Positions 50,534-57,107 of a DNA stretch of 57,107 nt are shown here, piece by piece (the first letter of the stretch is position 1; the number at the start of each line of letters is the position of its first letter). The translations under genes and the position numbers were made by a program. The DNA is from DATJIG01 sp050260515. Lineage in GTDB: Bacteria; Pseudomonadota; Alphaproteobacteria; SMXQ01. Location of the stretch: assembly GCA_050260515.1 (NCBI GenBank), contig JBLNCI010000019.1, positions 1-57,107 on the forward strand, written 5' to 3'. A model generated the notes under the pieces. That model was not told the origin of the DNA and made no database searches. It saw only the letters and a list, made by a program, of their open reading frames with translations.

Positions 50534-50776
50534 CTAGTTGAGGTGCTCTTCCTGGCGCCGGTCGGCGCGCTGGAGCTCGCGGACCGCCATCATCACCCGC
50601 AGCCATGCCCGTTCGCCGGCTAAATCCTTCTTGCGCCGGCGCATGTCCGCCAGCATCGCCGCGGCCGCCTGCGCGTCGTGACCGAACTCGGTGATGACGA
50701 GCTGCGCGGCACGCCAGACGGTGATCTCGGAAATCGGCCGCCCCGGGACGGCCTCGGCGCGTACGGATTCGCTCAT
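50534..50776 (-). CDS. Small helical protein (DUF6961-like)
   Basis: An 80-residue protein: ITVWRAAQLVITEFGHDAQAAAAMLADMRRR then KKDLAGERAWLRVMMAVRELQ. The WRAAxLVITEFG...AAAMLADMR...WLRVM design resembles the short DUF6961-type proteins of alphaproteobacteria. Minus strand, between the first and second members of the tandem family. Function unknown. Confidence 0.6.
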   Translation of the reverse strand: MSESVRAEAVPGRPISEITVWRAAQLVITEFGHDAQAAAAMLADMRRRKKDLAGERAWLRVMMAVRELQRADRRQEEHLN

Positions 50777-50904
50777 GAACGCTGCACTTACCCTTCGTCG
50801 GGCGATACCTGCCCGCGAGCCGGTTCGTAGCAAAGCCTGGGCGGGTGTGGCGAATAAAGTTCTCGGGAGCCCAGCTTTGCGGGCAATTTCACGACATTGT
50901 TAGC

Positions 50905-50939
50905 TTTTGACATTTGCCGTCGTCCCCTGTCCGGCCTAT
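50905..50939 (+). promoter_or_regulatory. Shared promoter-like element, copy 2
   Basis: TTTTGACATTTG (50905-50916) preceded by TGTTAGC and followed by CCTAT at 50935-50939, the exact arrangement of 49635-49669. It lies 60 bases before the start of paralog 2. Confidence 0.5.
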
Positions 50940-50998
50940 CTGAGACACATCGAGGTCACAAGCCCGGTCACCGGGCCCGTCGAGCAGGAGTTTGGTCC

Positions 50999-51532
50999 GT
51001 GCGATCCAACGTCGTCAGCACCCTCGTCCCGAAGCCCGCCTCCGCGCCGCGCGCCGTTCCGTGCGTCGGCGACAGCAGCAACGTCATCGCGTTTCCCGGG
51101 GCCCGCGACCGCACGTCGACCGAACCAAAGCTCCGTGGCAGCACGGCCTGGGCGCAGGACGTGGTCGCCGTCGACCGCCGCCTCGCCTTCGCCGCGGTCG
51201 ATGCGCGCAAGCGCCTCAACCGGCTGGTGCGCGAAAGCCTGCCCCGGCCGATGTTCGTTCCCGAGGGCGCCGGCTACGAGCGGATGAGCGCGATCGCCGC
51301 CCGCGATCTGCTGGCCGACCCGTGCGTGGCGTTCGGCCCCGAGGAGCGCAAGCTGCTCGCCGCCGTCGATCGTTACGAGGCTGCCCAGATCGAATGGGAG
51401 CGCGCGCGCCAAGCCCTCGCCGGCCGCTGCGGCCTCGACGCGATTCTGTCGGCCCGCAACGAGCTCCGCGACGACGCGACCGAGGCGTACAACGTGCTGC
51501 GGTGCAACGGCATCGACCCGCTGCACCCGTGA
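50999..51532 (+). CDS. Tandem unknown family, paralog 2
   Basis: A 177-residue second copy. It starts MRSNVVSTLVPKP (GTG at 50999 after AGGAG), has NVIAFPGARDR, and then RRLAFAAVDARKRLNRLV, ESLPRPMFVPEGAGYER, GPEERKLLAAVDRYEAA and DDATEAYNVLRCNGIDPLHP, nearly the same blocks as the other two. The strongly conserved core (helix, LPRP-x-FxP-x-GAGYE loop, helix, AYxVLRxxGID end) suggests an all-helical ligand- or partner-binding protein. Function unknown. Confidence 0.7.
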   Translation: MRSNVVSTLVPKPASAPRAVPCVGDSSNVIAFPGARDRTSTEPKLRGSTAWAQDVVAVDRRLAFAAVDARKRLNRLVRESLPRPMFVPEGAGYERMSAIAARDLLADPCVAFGPEERKLLAAVDRYEAAQIEWERARQALAGRCGLDAILSARNELRDDATEAYNVLRCNGIDPLHP

Positions 51533-51801
51533 CCAACGCCCTGTCGCCCTTCGCCATGCCGTGTGCGCGCCGCACCGCCGCTCCCCGTATCCGCCGCGCG
51601 ACGCCGGTTGCGCTTCCCCGCCGTCGCAAGCTCGAAAGCGCCGGCTCCCGTCCGCTGCTCGCAGCGCATCCGTGCGCGCGCCGCCTCGCCCGTCGCGGCG
51701 CGTTCGCGCGCGGCCGCATCGGGGCGCATCGCCCCCGCAGGCACGCGCTTCGTCTCGTCGAGACGCCCGTGCTGTGGACCGCATCGATCGTCCTGCACTG
51801 A
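51529..51801 (+). CDS. Arg-rich small protein (uncertain)
   Basis: A 90-codon frame opening with GTG that overlaps the stop of paralog 2 by GTGA. It is strongly basic (RRTAAPRIRRATPVALPRRRK). The position mirrors the small basic frame after paralog 1, which is why I list it, but the composition could come from chance in GC-rich DNA. Confidence 0.25.
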   Translation: MTNALSPFAMPCARRTAAPRIRRATPVALPRRRKLESAGSRPLLAAHPCARRLARRGAFARGRIGAHRPRRHALRLVETPVLWTASIVLH

Positions 51802-51838
51802 GCGGCTTCGAGCCGATCGGCACAGCGAGGGGAACACC

Positions 51839-52405
51839 GTGTCGCGTCCGTCCAATGTCGTCAGTCTGCCGCTGCGTACGATGCTGCTCGCCTCCATCCG
51901 CTCGCTGACCCCACGCGCCGCGCCGGACACCGCTGAGACCGCCGCCGAGATCGCGGCCTTTCCCGCGGCCCGCGCCCGCCAACCGTCACAGCGGTTCGAG
52001 CTCGGGTCCGTCGATTGGGCGATGGGTGTCGTGACCGAGGACCGGCGCCTGTCGTATGCGGTCGTCGATACCCGCAAGCGCCTTCACCGTCTCGTCCGCG
52101 AGACCTTGCCGCGCCCCGTGTTCACGCCGGCGGGCGCCGGATACGAGCACGTCACGCTCGTCATGGCCCGGCAGATCCTCACGTTCCGCGCACGCAACCT
52201 CGGCCTCGAAGAGCGCAAGCTCGCCGAGGCGGTCGAAGGCTACGATGCGGCACGGGCGGAATGGGAATCGGCGCGGCGGCAACTCGCCGTGACGTCGGGC
52301 CTCGACGGGCTGCTGGCGGAATGGACCGCGGTGCGGCGCGACGCGCGCCGGGCCTACGCGATCCTGCGCGACGCCGGAATCGATCCGCTTCATCCGAAGG
52401 CCTAG
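51839..52405 (+). CDS. Tandem unknown family, paralog 3
   Basis: A 188-residue third copy: NVVSLPLRTMLLASIR at the start (GTG 51839 after GAGGGG), IAAFPAARAR, then RRLSYAVVDTRKRLHRLV, ETLPRPVFTPAGAGYEH, GLEERKLAEAVEGYDAA and ARRAYAILRDAGIDPLHP. It has the same core as copies 1 and 2, but its upstream region does not contain the shared TTTTGACATTTG element, so it may be read through from copy 2 or be under different control. Function unknown. Confidence 0.7.
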   Translation: MSRPSNVVSLPLRTMLLASIRSLTPRAAPDTAETAAEIAAFPAARARQPSQRFELGSVDWAMGVVTEDRRLSYAVVDTRKRLHRLVRETLPRPVFTPAGAGYEHVTLVMARQILTFRARNLGLEERKLAEAVEGYDAARAEWESARRQLAVTSGLDGLLAEWTAVRRDARRAYAILRDAGIDPLHPKA

Positions 52406-52426
52406 CCGCGCGGGCGGCGGATGCCG

Positions 52427-52750
52427 TCAGTGCAGGTAGAGGTAGATCCAGACCGCCAGCGCGACGACGCCGACGGCGATGATGCCGGCGATCTGCGCCG
52501 TGGTGATCTGGATCTCGCCGACAGCAGAGCGCGGCGCGGCCTCGCGCCGGAGCTCCACCTCGCCCGACCGGTACACGACGCGGTTCCGCGCCGGATTGTT
52601 CTCGTCGTAGACCTCGACCACCCGCACCGCATCGACCTGATGGCTCTGCTCGACGCGCGCGGCCTCGCGGATCGCGAGCTCCTCGCTGTCGTAGACCGAG
52701 TCGAGGTGCCACGATCCCTGGCGGTAGCGATGGATCTCGTAGAGGATCAT
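52427..52750 (-). CDS. Small C-terminally anchored protein
   Basis: A 107-residue protein: a soluble part with MILYEIHRYRQGSWHLDSVYDS and VRVVEVYDENNPARNRVVYRSGEV, then one membrane helix at the very end (IAGIIAVGVVALAVWIYLYL, about 88-106), so tail-anchored. It overlaps the stop of the PAS-protein gene upstream by ATGA and is probably translated with it. No family recognised. Confidence 0.7.
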   Translation of the reverse strand: MILYEIHRYRQGSWHLDSVYDSEELAIREAARVEQSHQVDAVRVVEVYDENNPARNRVVYRSGEVELRREAAPRSAVGEIQITTAQIAGIIAVGVVALAVWIYLYLH

Positions 52751-53217
52751 TGCGCGGCGTGCATCTGTTCGATGGGAACGACGACGCCACGTCCGTTGGC
52801 GGCGCCGATCAGCGCGCGCGGCGTGCCGTCGCCCAGCGGGCACAGGATGCTGCGGTAGAGGATCTGGCGTCCGTTGCGGTCGGTGAATTCGCCGCCGAGC
52901 GTGATCGGCACGCGCCGCGCCATCACGTCGCGGTAGGCGCGCACGGCCTGACCCAGCAGGCTGTTCGCCGGAGCGAGGTCGAGCGGACGGCCGACGAGGT
53001 CGGCGCCGATCTCGCCGGCATGCTCGCTGCCGACGAACGTAAAGGTCAGCACGCCGTCGTCGGTCGGCGTCAGCATGAAGCAATGCGGCAGGCAGTCGCC
53101 GAGTGCTTCGCGCACGACGTCGCCGGGTTCCGGCATGCCGCGCTCGCCCGCCCACTCGCGCCAGTGATTGAGGAGCCGCAGAACGAGTCTGCGCTCAAAC
53201 GGTTGTACGTCCCCCAT
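52747..53217 (-). CDS. PAS_5-type PAS-domain protein
   Basis: A 156-residue protein consisting almost wholly of a PAS fold of the alphaproteobacterial PAS_5 kind: LLNHWREWAGERGMPEPGDV helix, LPHCFMLTPTDDGVLTFTFVGSEHAGEIG, and RVPITLGGEFTDRNGRQILYRSILCPL. It may sense a ligand or redox state; there is no output domain, so it must act through a partner. The tail-anchored protein whose start overlaps its stop is the first candidate. Confidence 0.85.
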   Translation of the reverse strand: MGDVQPFERRLVLRLLNHWREWAGERGMPEPGDVVREALGDCLPHCFMLTPTDDGVLTFTFVGSEHAGEIGADLVGRPLDLAPANSLLGQAVRAYRDVMARRVPITLGGEFTDRNGRQILYRSILCPLGDGTPRALIGAANGRGVVVPIEQMHAAQ

Positions 53218-53330
53218 GGCCTCAACGTTCCCTGCCGTTGCGGGCCTATTTCACACCAGCACTGGTTAATCGGAGGTGAATACCCGTCTGTCTCGAAACC
53301 CGGGTTAAGCCCCGATTCCGCGCGACTTCG

Positions 53331-54356
53331 TCACTCCTGCGCCAGGGCGCGGGCGCGGGCGACGACCGCCGGGGACGAGCGGTAGATCCGCTCGACCAGT
53401 GCCTGGATGTCGGCGCCGCTCGCCGGCGTGATCTCGAGCCGCGTCTTCGCGGCGTCGGCCTTGAAGTCGGGATCGGCCATCGTCGCGTCGAACGCCGCGC
53501 GCAGGGCGTCCGCGCGGTCGCCCGGAATGCCGGGCGGCGCGAAGAACGGCCGCGATGCTTCCGAGGGCGCGAGCAGCAGCTCGACCGCGCTCTTCTCGTC
53601 GCCTTCGGCGATGAGGTCGAGCAGGAACGGCGTGTCGCCGAGCTCGGGCACGCGCGACAGCCCGATCTGCACCAGCGGCACGATCTTCTTCTGGTCGAGC
53701 CAGTCCTGACGCGTGAGCCGCAGGCTGTCGTAGGAAACGCCGCAGCGGCCGTTCAGCTCGCCGCGCTCGATCGCGAGGTTGATCTGCGCCGACGAGCCGT
53801 ATCCCGAGATGACCTTGAGCTTGAGGCCGAGCGTCTTCGACAGCGTCTGCGAGAAGTTGGTGAGCTCGGTGCCGCGGCCCATGGTGCCGATCAGCATCTC
53901 GCGCTTCGCCACGTCGTCGAGCGAATCGAAGCCCGAGCCGCGCCACGCGATGCAGAGCGTGGTCTCCTTGCCGGTGGAGCCGATGTAGGTGAGCCTGGTG
54001 GCGTCGAACCGCACGCCGTCCATGCCGAGCAGCGGCATGATGGTGACGAAGCGCTGCGCCGTGCCGATCACCGTCCCGTCCTTCGGCGACACGTTGTAGA
54101 TCGTGTTGACCGCCGTGAGACTGCCCGCGCCCGGCATGTTCTGCGGCACCATCGCCGGCTCGCCCGGAATGTGGCGCGTCATGTGGCGCGCGAGCAGGCG
54201 CGCGTGGGTGTCGTAGCCGTCGCCCGGGCCGCCGCCGATGATCAGCGTCACCTGCTTGCCCTTGTAGAAATCGGCGAGCGCGTCGGCGCGCGCGTGCGTC
54301 GTGATAACGACGGTCACCGCCACTAGCAGGCCGACGGCCGCAGTCAGCGTCCGCAT
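53331..54356 (-). CDS. TctC-family (Bug) substrate-binding protein
   Basis: A 341-residue periplasmic receptor, signal peptide ending near TTHARADALADF. FYKGKQVTLIIGGGPGDGYDTHARLLARHMTRHIPGEPAMV and NMPGAGS are the family core. The start ATG (54356) lies 2 bases after the stop of another TctC gene, so the two are co-transcribed and likely serve related ligands. No membrane transporter genes are adjacent. Confidence 0.9.
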   Translation of the reverse strand: MRTLTAAVGLLVAVTVVITTHARADALADFYKGKQVTLIIGGGPGDGYDTHARLLARHMTRHIPGEPAMVPQNMPGAGSLTAVNTIYNVSPKDGTVIGTAQRFVTIMPLLGMDGVRFDATRLTYIGSTGKETTLCIAWRGSGFDSLDDVAKREMLIGTMGRGTELTNFSQTLSKTLGLKLKVISGYGSSAQINLAIERGELNGRCGVSYDSLRLTRQDWLDQKKIVPLVQIGLSRVPELGDTPFLLDLIAEGDEKSAVELLLAPSEASRPFFAPPGIPGDRADALRAAFDATMADPDFKADAAKTRLEITPASGADIQALVERIYRSSPAVVARARALAQE

Positions 54357-54358
54357 GG

Positions 54359-55396
54359 CTACTTCCTCTCCGCCTGTTCCATGACCTCGCGCGCGCGGGC
54401 GAGCGTCGCTGGCGGTATCCCGCCGATGGACTTGACCAGCGCCTGGAGCGTGACGCCGTCCATCGGGTCGATCTCCAGGTTCTGCTTGGCGGCATCGGCG
54501 ATGAACGCCTCGTCCCGAGTCATCGCGGCGAAGGCCGTGCGCAGCAGATCGACGCGATCCTGAGCCATGCCGGGTGGCGCCACGTAGGCCCGGCCGATCT
54601 CGGCCGGGGCGAGGAATACCGTCAGGATCTGCTTCTGCTCCTCGGTCTTGGCGAGATCGCGCACCAGCGGCACGTCCTTGAGGTCGGGATACGACGTGAG
54701 ACCGAGCTGGATGAGCAGGTTCACCTTCCTGTCGGCGATCCAGTCGCGCTGCTGCTCGCGCATCAGCGTCCACTGGATGCTGGCGGTGCCGTCGATCTCG
54801 CCGCGTTCGAGAGCGAGGCGGACGTCCGCGCCGCTCTGGTACCCGGAGATAAACTTGAACTTCGCGCCGAGCACGCCCTTCACCGCCCCCAGCAACAGAC
54901 CGCTGTAGGCGCCGGCCCCGGGGATGCCGACCGTCATCTCGGTGGTCAGCGTCTCGTCCGCGGTCTTGACGGGCGAGGTGTGCCACGAGATCAGCAGCAG
55001 CGGCAGCCCGGCGAGCCGTCCGAGCCAGTTGAACTGCGCCGCGTCGAATTTGACGTTGGGGATGCTGCCGAGCAGTTGGTGCATGTAAAGGGCGTTGTCG
55101 AGCGCGGCGATTGCCGTGCCGTCGCGCGGCAGCTCGGGGATTTGGTTCGCGAGCTGGACGCTGCCGGCGCCCGGCACATTCTTCGGCACGATGGTCGGTT
55201 TGCCCGGCAGGTGGCGGCCCATGTGACGCGCGAGAGTGCGCGCGTAGAGGTCGAACCCGCCGCCCGGCCCGACGCCGATGTAGACGGTCACCGGCTTGCC
55301 CTCGAACGAGACCGCCGGCTGCGCGTGAGCGGCAGACGCCGCCGAGAACGCCACCAAGACGCCTGCGCTCAGCGTCGCGCGGAAAATCCCAACCAT
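54359..55396 (-). CDS. TctC-family (Bug) substrate-binding protein
   Basis: A 345-residue periplasmic receptor (signal peptide ending at AAHAQPAV, about 26) with IGVGPGGGFDLYARTLARHMGRHLPGKPTIV and NVPGAGS. It is the middle gene of a putative TenA-like/TctC/TctC operon: 46 bases after the oxidase-like gene, 2 bases before the next receptor. Ligand unknown; the shared core suggests a carboxylate. Confidence 0.9.
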   Translation of the reverse strand: MVGIFRATLSAGVLVAFSAASAAHAQPAVSFEGKPVTVYIGVGPGGGFDLYARTLARHMGRHLPGKPTIVPKNVPGAGSVQLANQIPELPRDGTAIAALDNALYMHQLLGSIPNVKFDAAQFNWLGRLAGLPLLLISWHTSPVKTADETLTTEMTVGIPGAGAYSGLLLGAVKGVLGAKFKFISGYQSGADVRLALERGEIDGTASIQWTLMREQQRDWIADRKVNLLIQLGLTSYPDLKDVPLVRDLAKTEEQKQILTVFLAPAEIGRAYVAPPGMAQDRVDLLRTAFAAMTRDEAFIADAAKQNLEIDPMDGVTLQALVKSIGGIPPATLARAREVMEQAERK

Positions 55397-55442
55397 GCTC
55401 TCTCCCTGCTCCGAGCGGCGCTTCGTCGTCGCCGCGTGTCGC

Positions 55443-56180
55443 TTACGCGTATTCCTTCACGCCGGACGCCTTCATCGCGTCGCGGCCGATCAGATCGAAA
55501 TGGTGCCAGCGGATCTGCATGGTCTCGGCGAGGCACGCGAGCACCCGCTGCTGCTTTTCCTCGGTGGTCGCGTACTTCGACAGGATCTTGAGCGTCATGT
55601 CGGCGTGGCCGCCCTCGGGGATGTCCGCCACCTCGCCCGCCGACCAGTGCTCGAGGGCCTTCGCCGACAGTCCGAGCGGCTCCCACACCCGACGCGTGAA
55701 CGCCACGGTGTTGCCGAGCCGTCCGACCGCCCCGCCGCGGGCGGCCTCGAGACCGCCGACGGTCGCGAACGCCTCCAGCCACGGCAACGCACGCGCCGCG
55801 CGGTCCCAGTAGGCGAGCGCCATCTTCGTGTAGGGCCGGCCCTTGTAGGCGTAGATGTCGCTGCGCTTGAAGCCGAGCGCCTCGGTGAAGTCGACCATGC
55901 TCTCGTAGTGGCTGGTGGTGATCGTCGGGTCCTCCACCTCCTCCACGTACATGTTCTCGATCATGTAGTGCCGCGCGTCGGCTTCGGGGCAATTGGCGAT
56001 AATCGAGGCGAACCAGCGGGGGAACTCGTCGGCGAAGACGCAATGCTCCATGGCAAACACGCCGGCGCCCTCCCGCGACAGATGGTTCTTCACCCAGACC
56101 TCGAAGGTGCTGTGCCTCTTCCAGCGGTTCTCCCACAGAACCTGGGCCATGTGCTTCTCGAACTGCTCGCGCGACTCCAT
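55443..56180 (-). CDS. TenA/PqqC-like iron-containing redox enzyme
   Basis: A 245-residue helical-bundle protein of the haem-oxygenase-like (TenA/PqqC/CADD) superfamily. EHCVFADEFPRWFASIIANCPEADARHYMIEN and TTSHYESMVDFTEALG give His/Glu residues expected to bind iron, followed by AYKGRPYTKMALAYWDR, and a C-terminal IRWHHFDLIGRDAMKASG. Likely cytosolic. Members oxidise or cleave small molecules, or process thiamine. Its promoter is AT-rich and GGGAGAGCGTT precedes the ATG. It heads an operon with two carboxylate receptors, which hints at a substrate taken from outside. Confidence 0.8.
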   Translation of the reverse strand: MESREQFEKHMAQVLWENRWKRHSTFEVWVKNHLSREGAGVFAMEHCVFADEFPRWFASIIANCPEADARHYMIENMYVEEVEDPTITTSHYESMVDFTEALGFKRSDIYAYKGRPYTKMALAYWDRAARALPWLEAFATVGGLEAARGGAVGRLGNTVAFTRRVWEPLGLSAKALEHWSAGEVADIPEGGHADMTLKILSKYATTEEKQQRVLACLAETMQIRWHHFDLIGRDAMKASGVKEYA

Positions 56181-56377
56181 AACGCTCTCCCTGAAATTCC
56201 GGCCGACCGCGATCGGCCGCTGCTACGCGAATTATCAGATTCAAAAATTCATTACGCAATTCGATAAAATGTCCGCCAATTCAGCGACGTGTCGCGGTCG
56301 AATCGAGACGATTCGTTAATCCCCGTCGCGTACCGTTCGGTCCACCGCGGGATTGCCGCGGCATCGGGGGTTCCATC

Positions 56378-56836
56378 ATGGCGTCACGCCTCTGCAGCGC
56401 GCTCGTCCGAGCGGCCGTTCTCGGCTGCGTGGCGATGGTTGCCGCGTGCGCGTCGCCGCGCGTTCCCGCGCCGACGGAGGCGCCGCAGCCGGAAATCGTC
56501 TCCGAGCAGCCGACCTTCGTACAGGAGGGCGTCGCGTCCTGGTACGGCGCGTCGCACAACGGCCACCGCACCGCGAGCGGCGAGATCTTCGACATGACCG
56601 CCCAGACCGCGGCGCACCGCACGCTGGGCTTCGGCAGCGTGGTCCGGGTGACGAACCTCGCCAACGGCCGCTCGACCTGGGTCCGGATCAACGACCGCGG
56701 TCCGTATGCGGGCGGCCGCGTGATCGATCTCTCGGCGCGCGCCGCGCGCGACATCGGCATGCAGCAGGCCGGCCTCGCGCCGGTGCGCATCGAGCTCTAC
56801 GACACCGATCAGATTCTCGGCGTCGCCGCGCGCTGA
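56378..56836 (+). CDS. rlpA: RlpA-family lipoprotein
   Basis: A 152-residue outer-membrane lipoprotein of the RlpA family: lipobox MVAAC with Cys25, then VASWYGASHNGHRTASGE and RTLGFGSVVRVTNLANGRS, and RINDRGPYAGGRVIDLS, the double-psi beta-barrel core with the catalytic-type Asp-Arg. RlpA binds or cleaves denuded peptidoglycan at the septum. It lacks a SPOR domain, as short alphaproteobacterial forms often do. ATG 56378. Confidence 0.92.
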   Translation: MASRLCSALVRAAVLGCVAMVAACASPRVPAPTEAPQPEIVSEQPTFVQEGVASWYGASHNGHRTASGEIFDMTAQTAAHRTLGFGSVVRVTNLANGRSTWVRINDRGPYAGGRVIDLSARAARDIGMQQAGLAPVRIELYDTDQILGVAAR

Positions 56837-56895
56837 CGTGGCACGGACGGCGTAGCGGCATTCAAGTTTTCGTTCCTCCTCATCCGAGCCCCACG

Positions 56896-56923
56896 CCCGC
56901 TCCGGGATCTCTCCCGGAGCGGG
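56896..56923 (+). terminator. Hairpin after rlpA
   Basis: Stem CCCGCTCCGGGA / TCCCGGAGCGGG with a short loop, 60 bases after the rlpA stop. It is followed by CCCTT rather than a long T-run, so termination is uncertain. The last 180 bases of the window hold no supported gene. Confidence 0.45.
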
Positions 56924-57107
56924 CCCTTGAGGCGAGCGTCGATGTCTCTCCGACGCGGCCGTTGCCAGCCGTGCTTCGGACATCCGTGGGCGCCGGCGCC
57001 GTTCAGACCGTCGGCGCGCTGTTTTGATCCCTGGAGACGGTGCGCGGCAAGTTGCCTGGGGGGTCAGTGCCAGGGGCGTGCCGAGCCGGGTCTCCGCTCA
57101 TGGCTGC

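Noticed and set aside
50897..50998. N-terminal extension of tandem paralog 2
   Set aside because: This extension would start inside the promoter element; the GTG at 50999 has AGGAG and matches the start of the other paralogs.

Overview
The window is GC-rich, gene-dense bacterial chromosome with short operons, many short-chain acyl-CoA and aromatic-acid genes, and several exported orphan substrate-binding proteins. Gene content (box benzoyl-CoA genes, TctC-type receptors, DUF1289, HisKA_2 kinase, CTCTCCCC-type intergenic palindromes) suggests an alphaproteobacterium of the Hyphomicrobiales/Rhodospirillales type; this is inferred from gene families, not from a marker gene. I see no rRNA, convincing tRNA, CRISPR array or transposase.

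Layout. 1-0.8 kb: noncoding, packed with intergenic repeats. 0.8-9.3 kb: a PDR/VanB-type flavin/2Fe-2S reductase divergent from a PaaZ/BoxD-like CoA-semialdehyde dehydrogenase, then a bicupin, a UbiD-family decarboxylase and two adjacent class III CoA-transferase subunits, closed by a terminator. 9.7-14 kb: lipoprotein, reductase, exported protein, RHH protein, soluble histidine kinase, acetyltransferase. 14.1-15.3 kb: a BamA-like ring hydrolase. 15.3-18.25 kb: a less GC-rich island with a membrane protein and a DUF262 + HEPN pair. 18.4-31.6 kb: TauD-like oxygenase, methyltransferase, AhpD-like and two VOC proteins, four small secreted low-complexity proteins, a TctC receptor, two tiny MDW membrane proteins, an Asp/Glu racemase-like protein, an SGNH hydrolase and a hybrid histidine kinase. 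31.8-38.1 kb: boxB-boxC with a strong terminator, a divergent GNAT-Rrf2 pair, an orphan CoA-transferase beta subunit and a DUF4863 protein. 38.2-49.5 kb: hydrolase, ybaK and a ybaK fragment around two doxX genes, a FadJ-like multifunctional protein, an enoyl-CoA hydratase, a secreted acetolactate decarboxylase-like protein, ModA-like and TctC receptors, and an MR/MLE enzyme. 49.6-52.4 kb: three tandem copies of an unrecognised protein family, two with the same promoter element. 52.4-57.1 kb: PAS protein, two TctC receptors, a TenA-like oxidase and RlpA.

How the parts may work together. BoxB, BoxC and a BoxD-like dehydrogenase are the epoxide-type aerobic benzoyl-CoA degradation enzymes, and the FadJ-like protein and enoyl-CoA hydratase could finish the beta-oxidation-like steps. 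The usual entry enzyme (benzoate-CoA ligase) and BoxA are not in the window. Instead there is a CoA-transferase pair plus a UbiD decarboxylase, the enzyme classes that in anaerobic phthalate degraders make phthaloyl-CoA and decarboxylate it to benzoyl-CoA. A route 'aromatic dicarboxylate -> CoA thioester -> decarboxylation -> benzoyl-CoA -> box pathway' is therefore the most interesting hypothesis here. It is inference: the substrates of the UbiD and CoA-transferase proteins cannot be read from sequence alone, and the two clusters lie 22 kb apart. An orphan BamA-like hydrolase, normally of the anaerobic pathway, adds to the puzzle.
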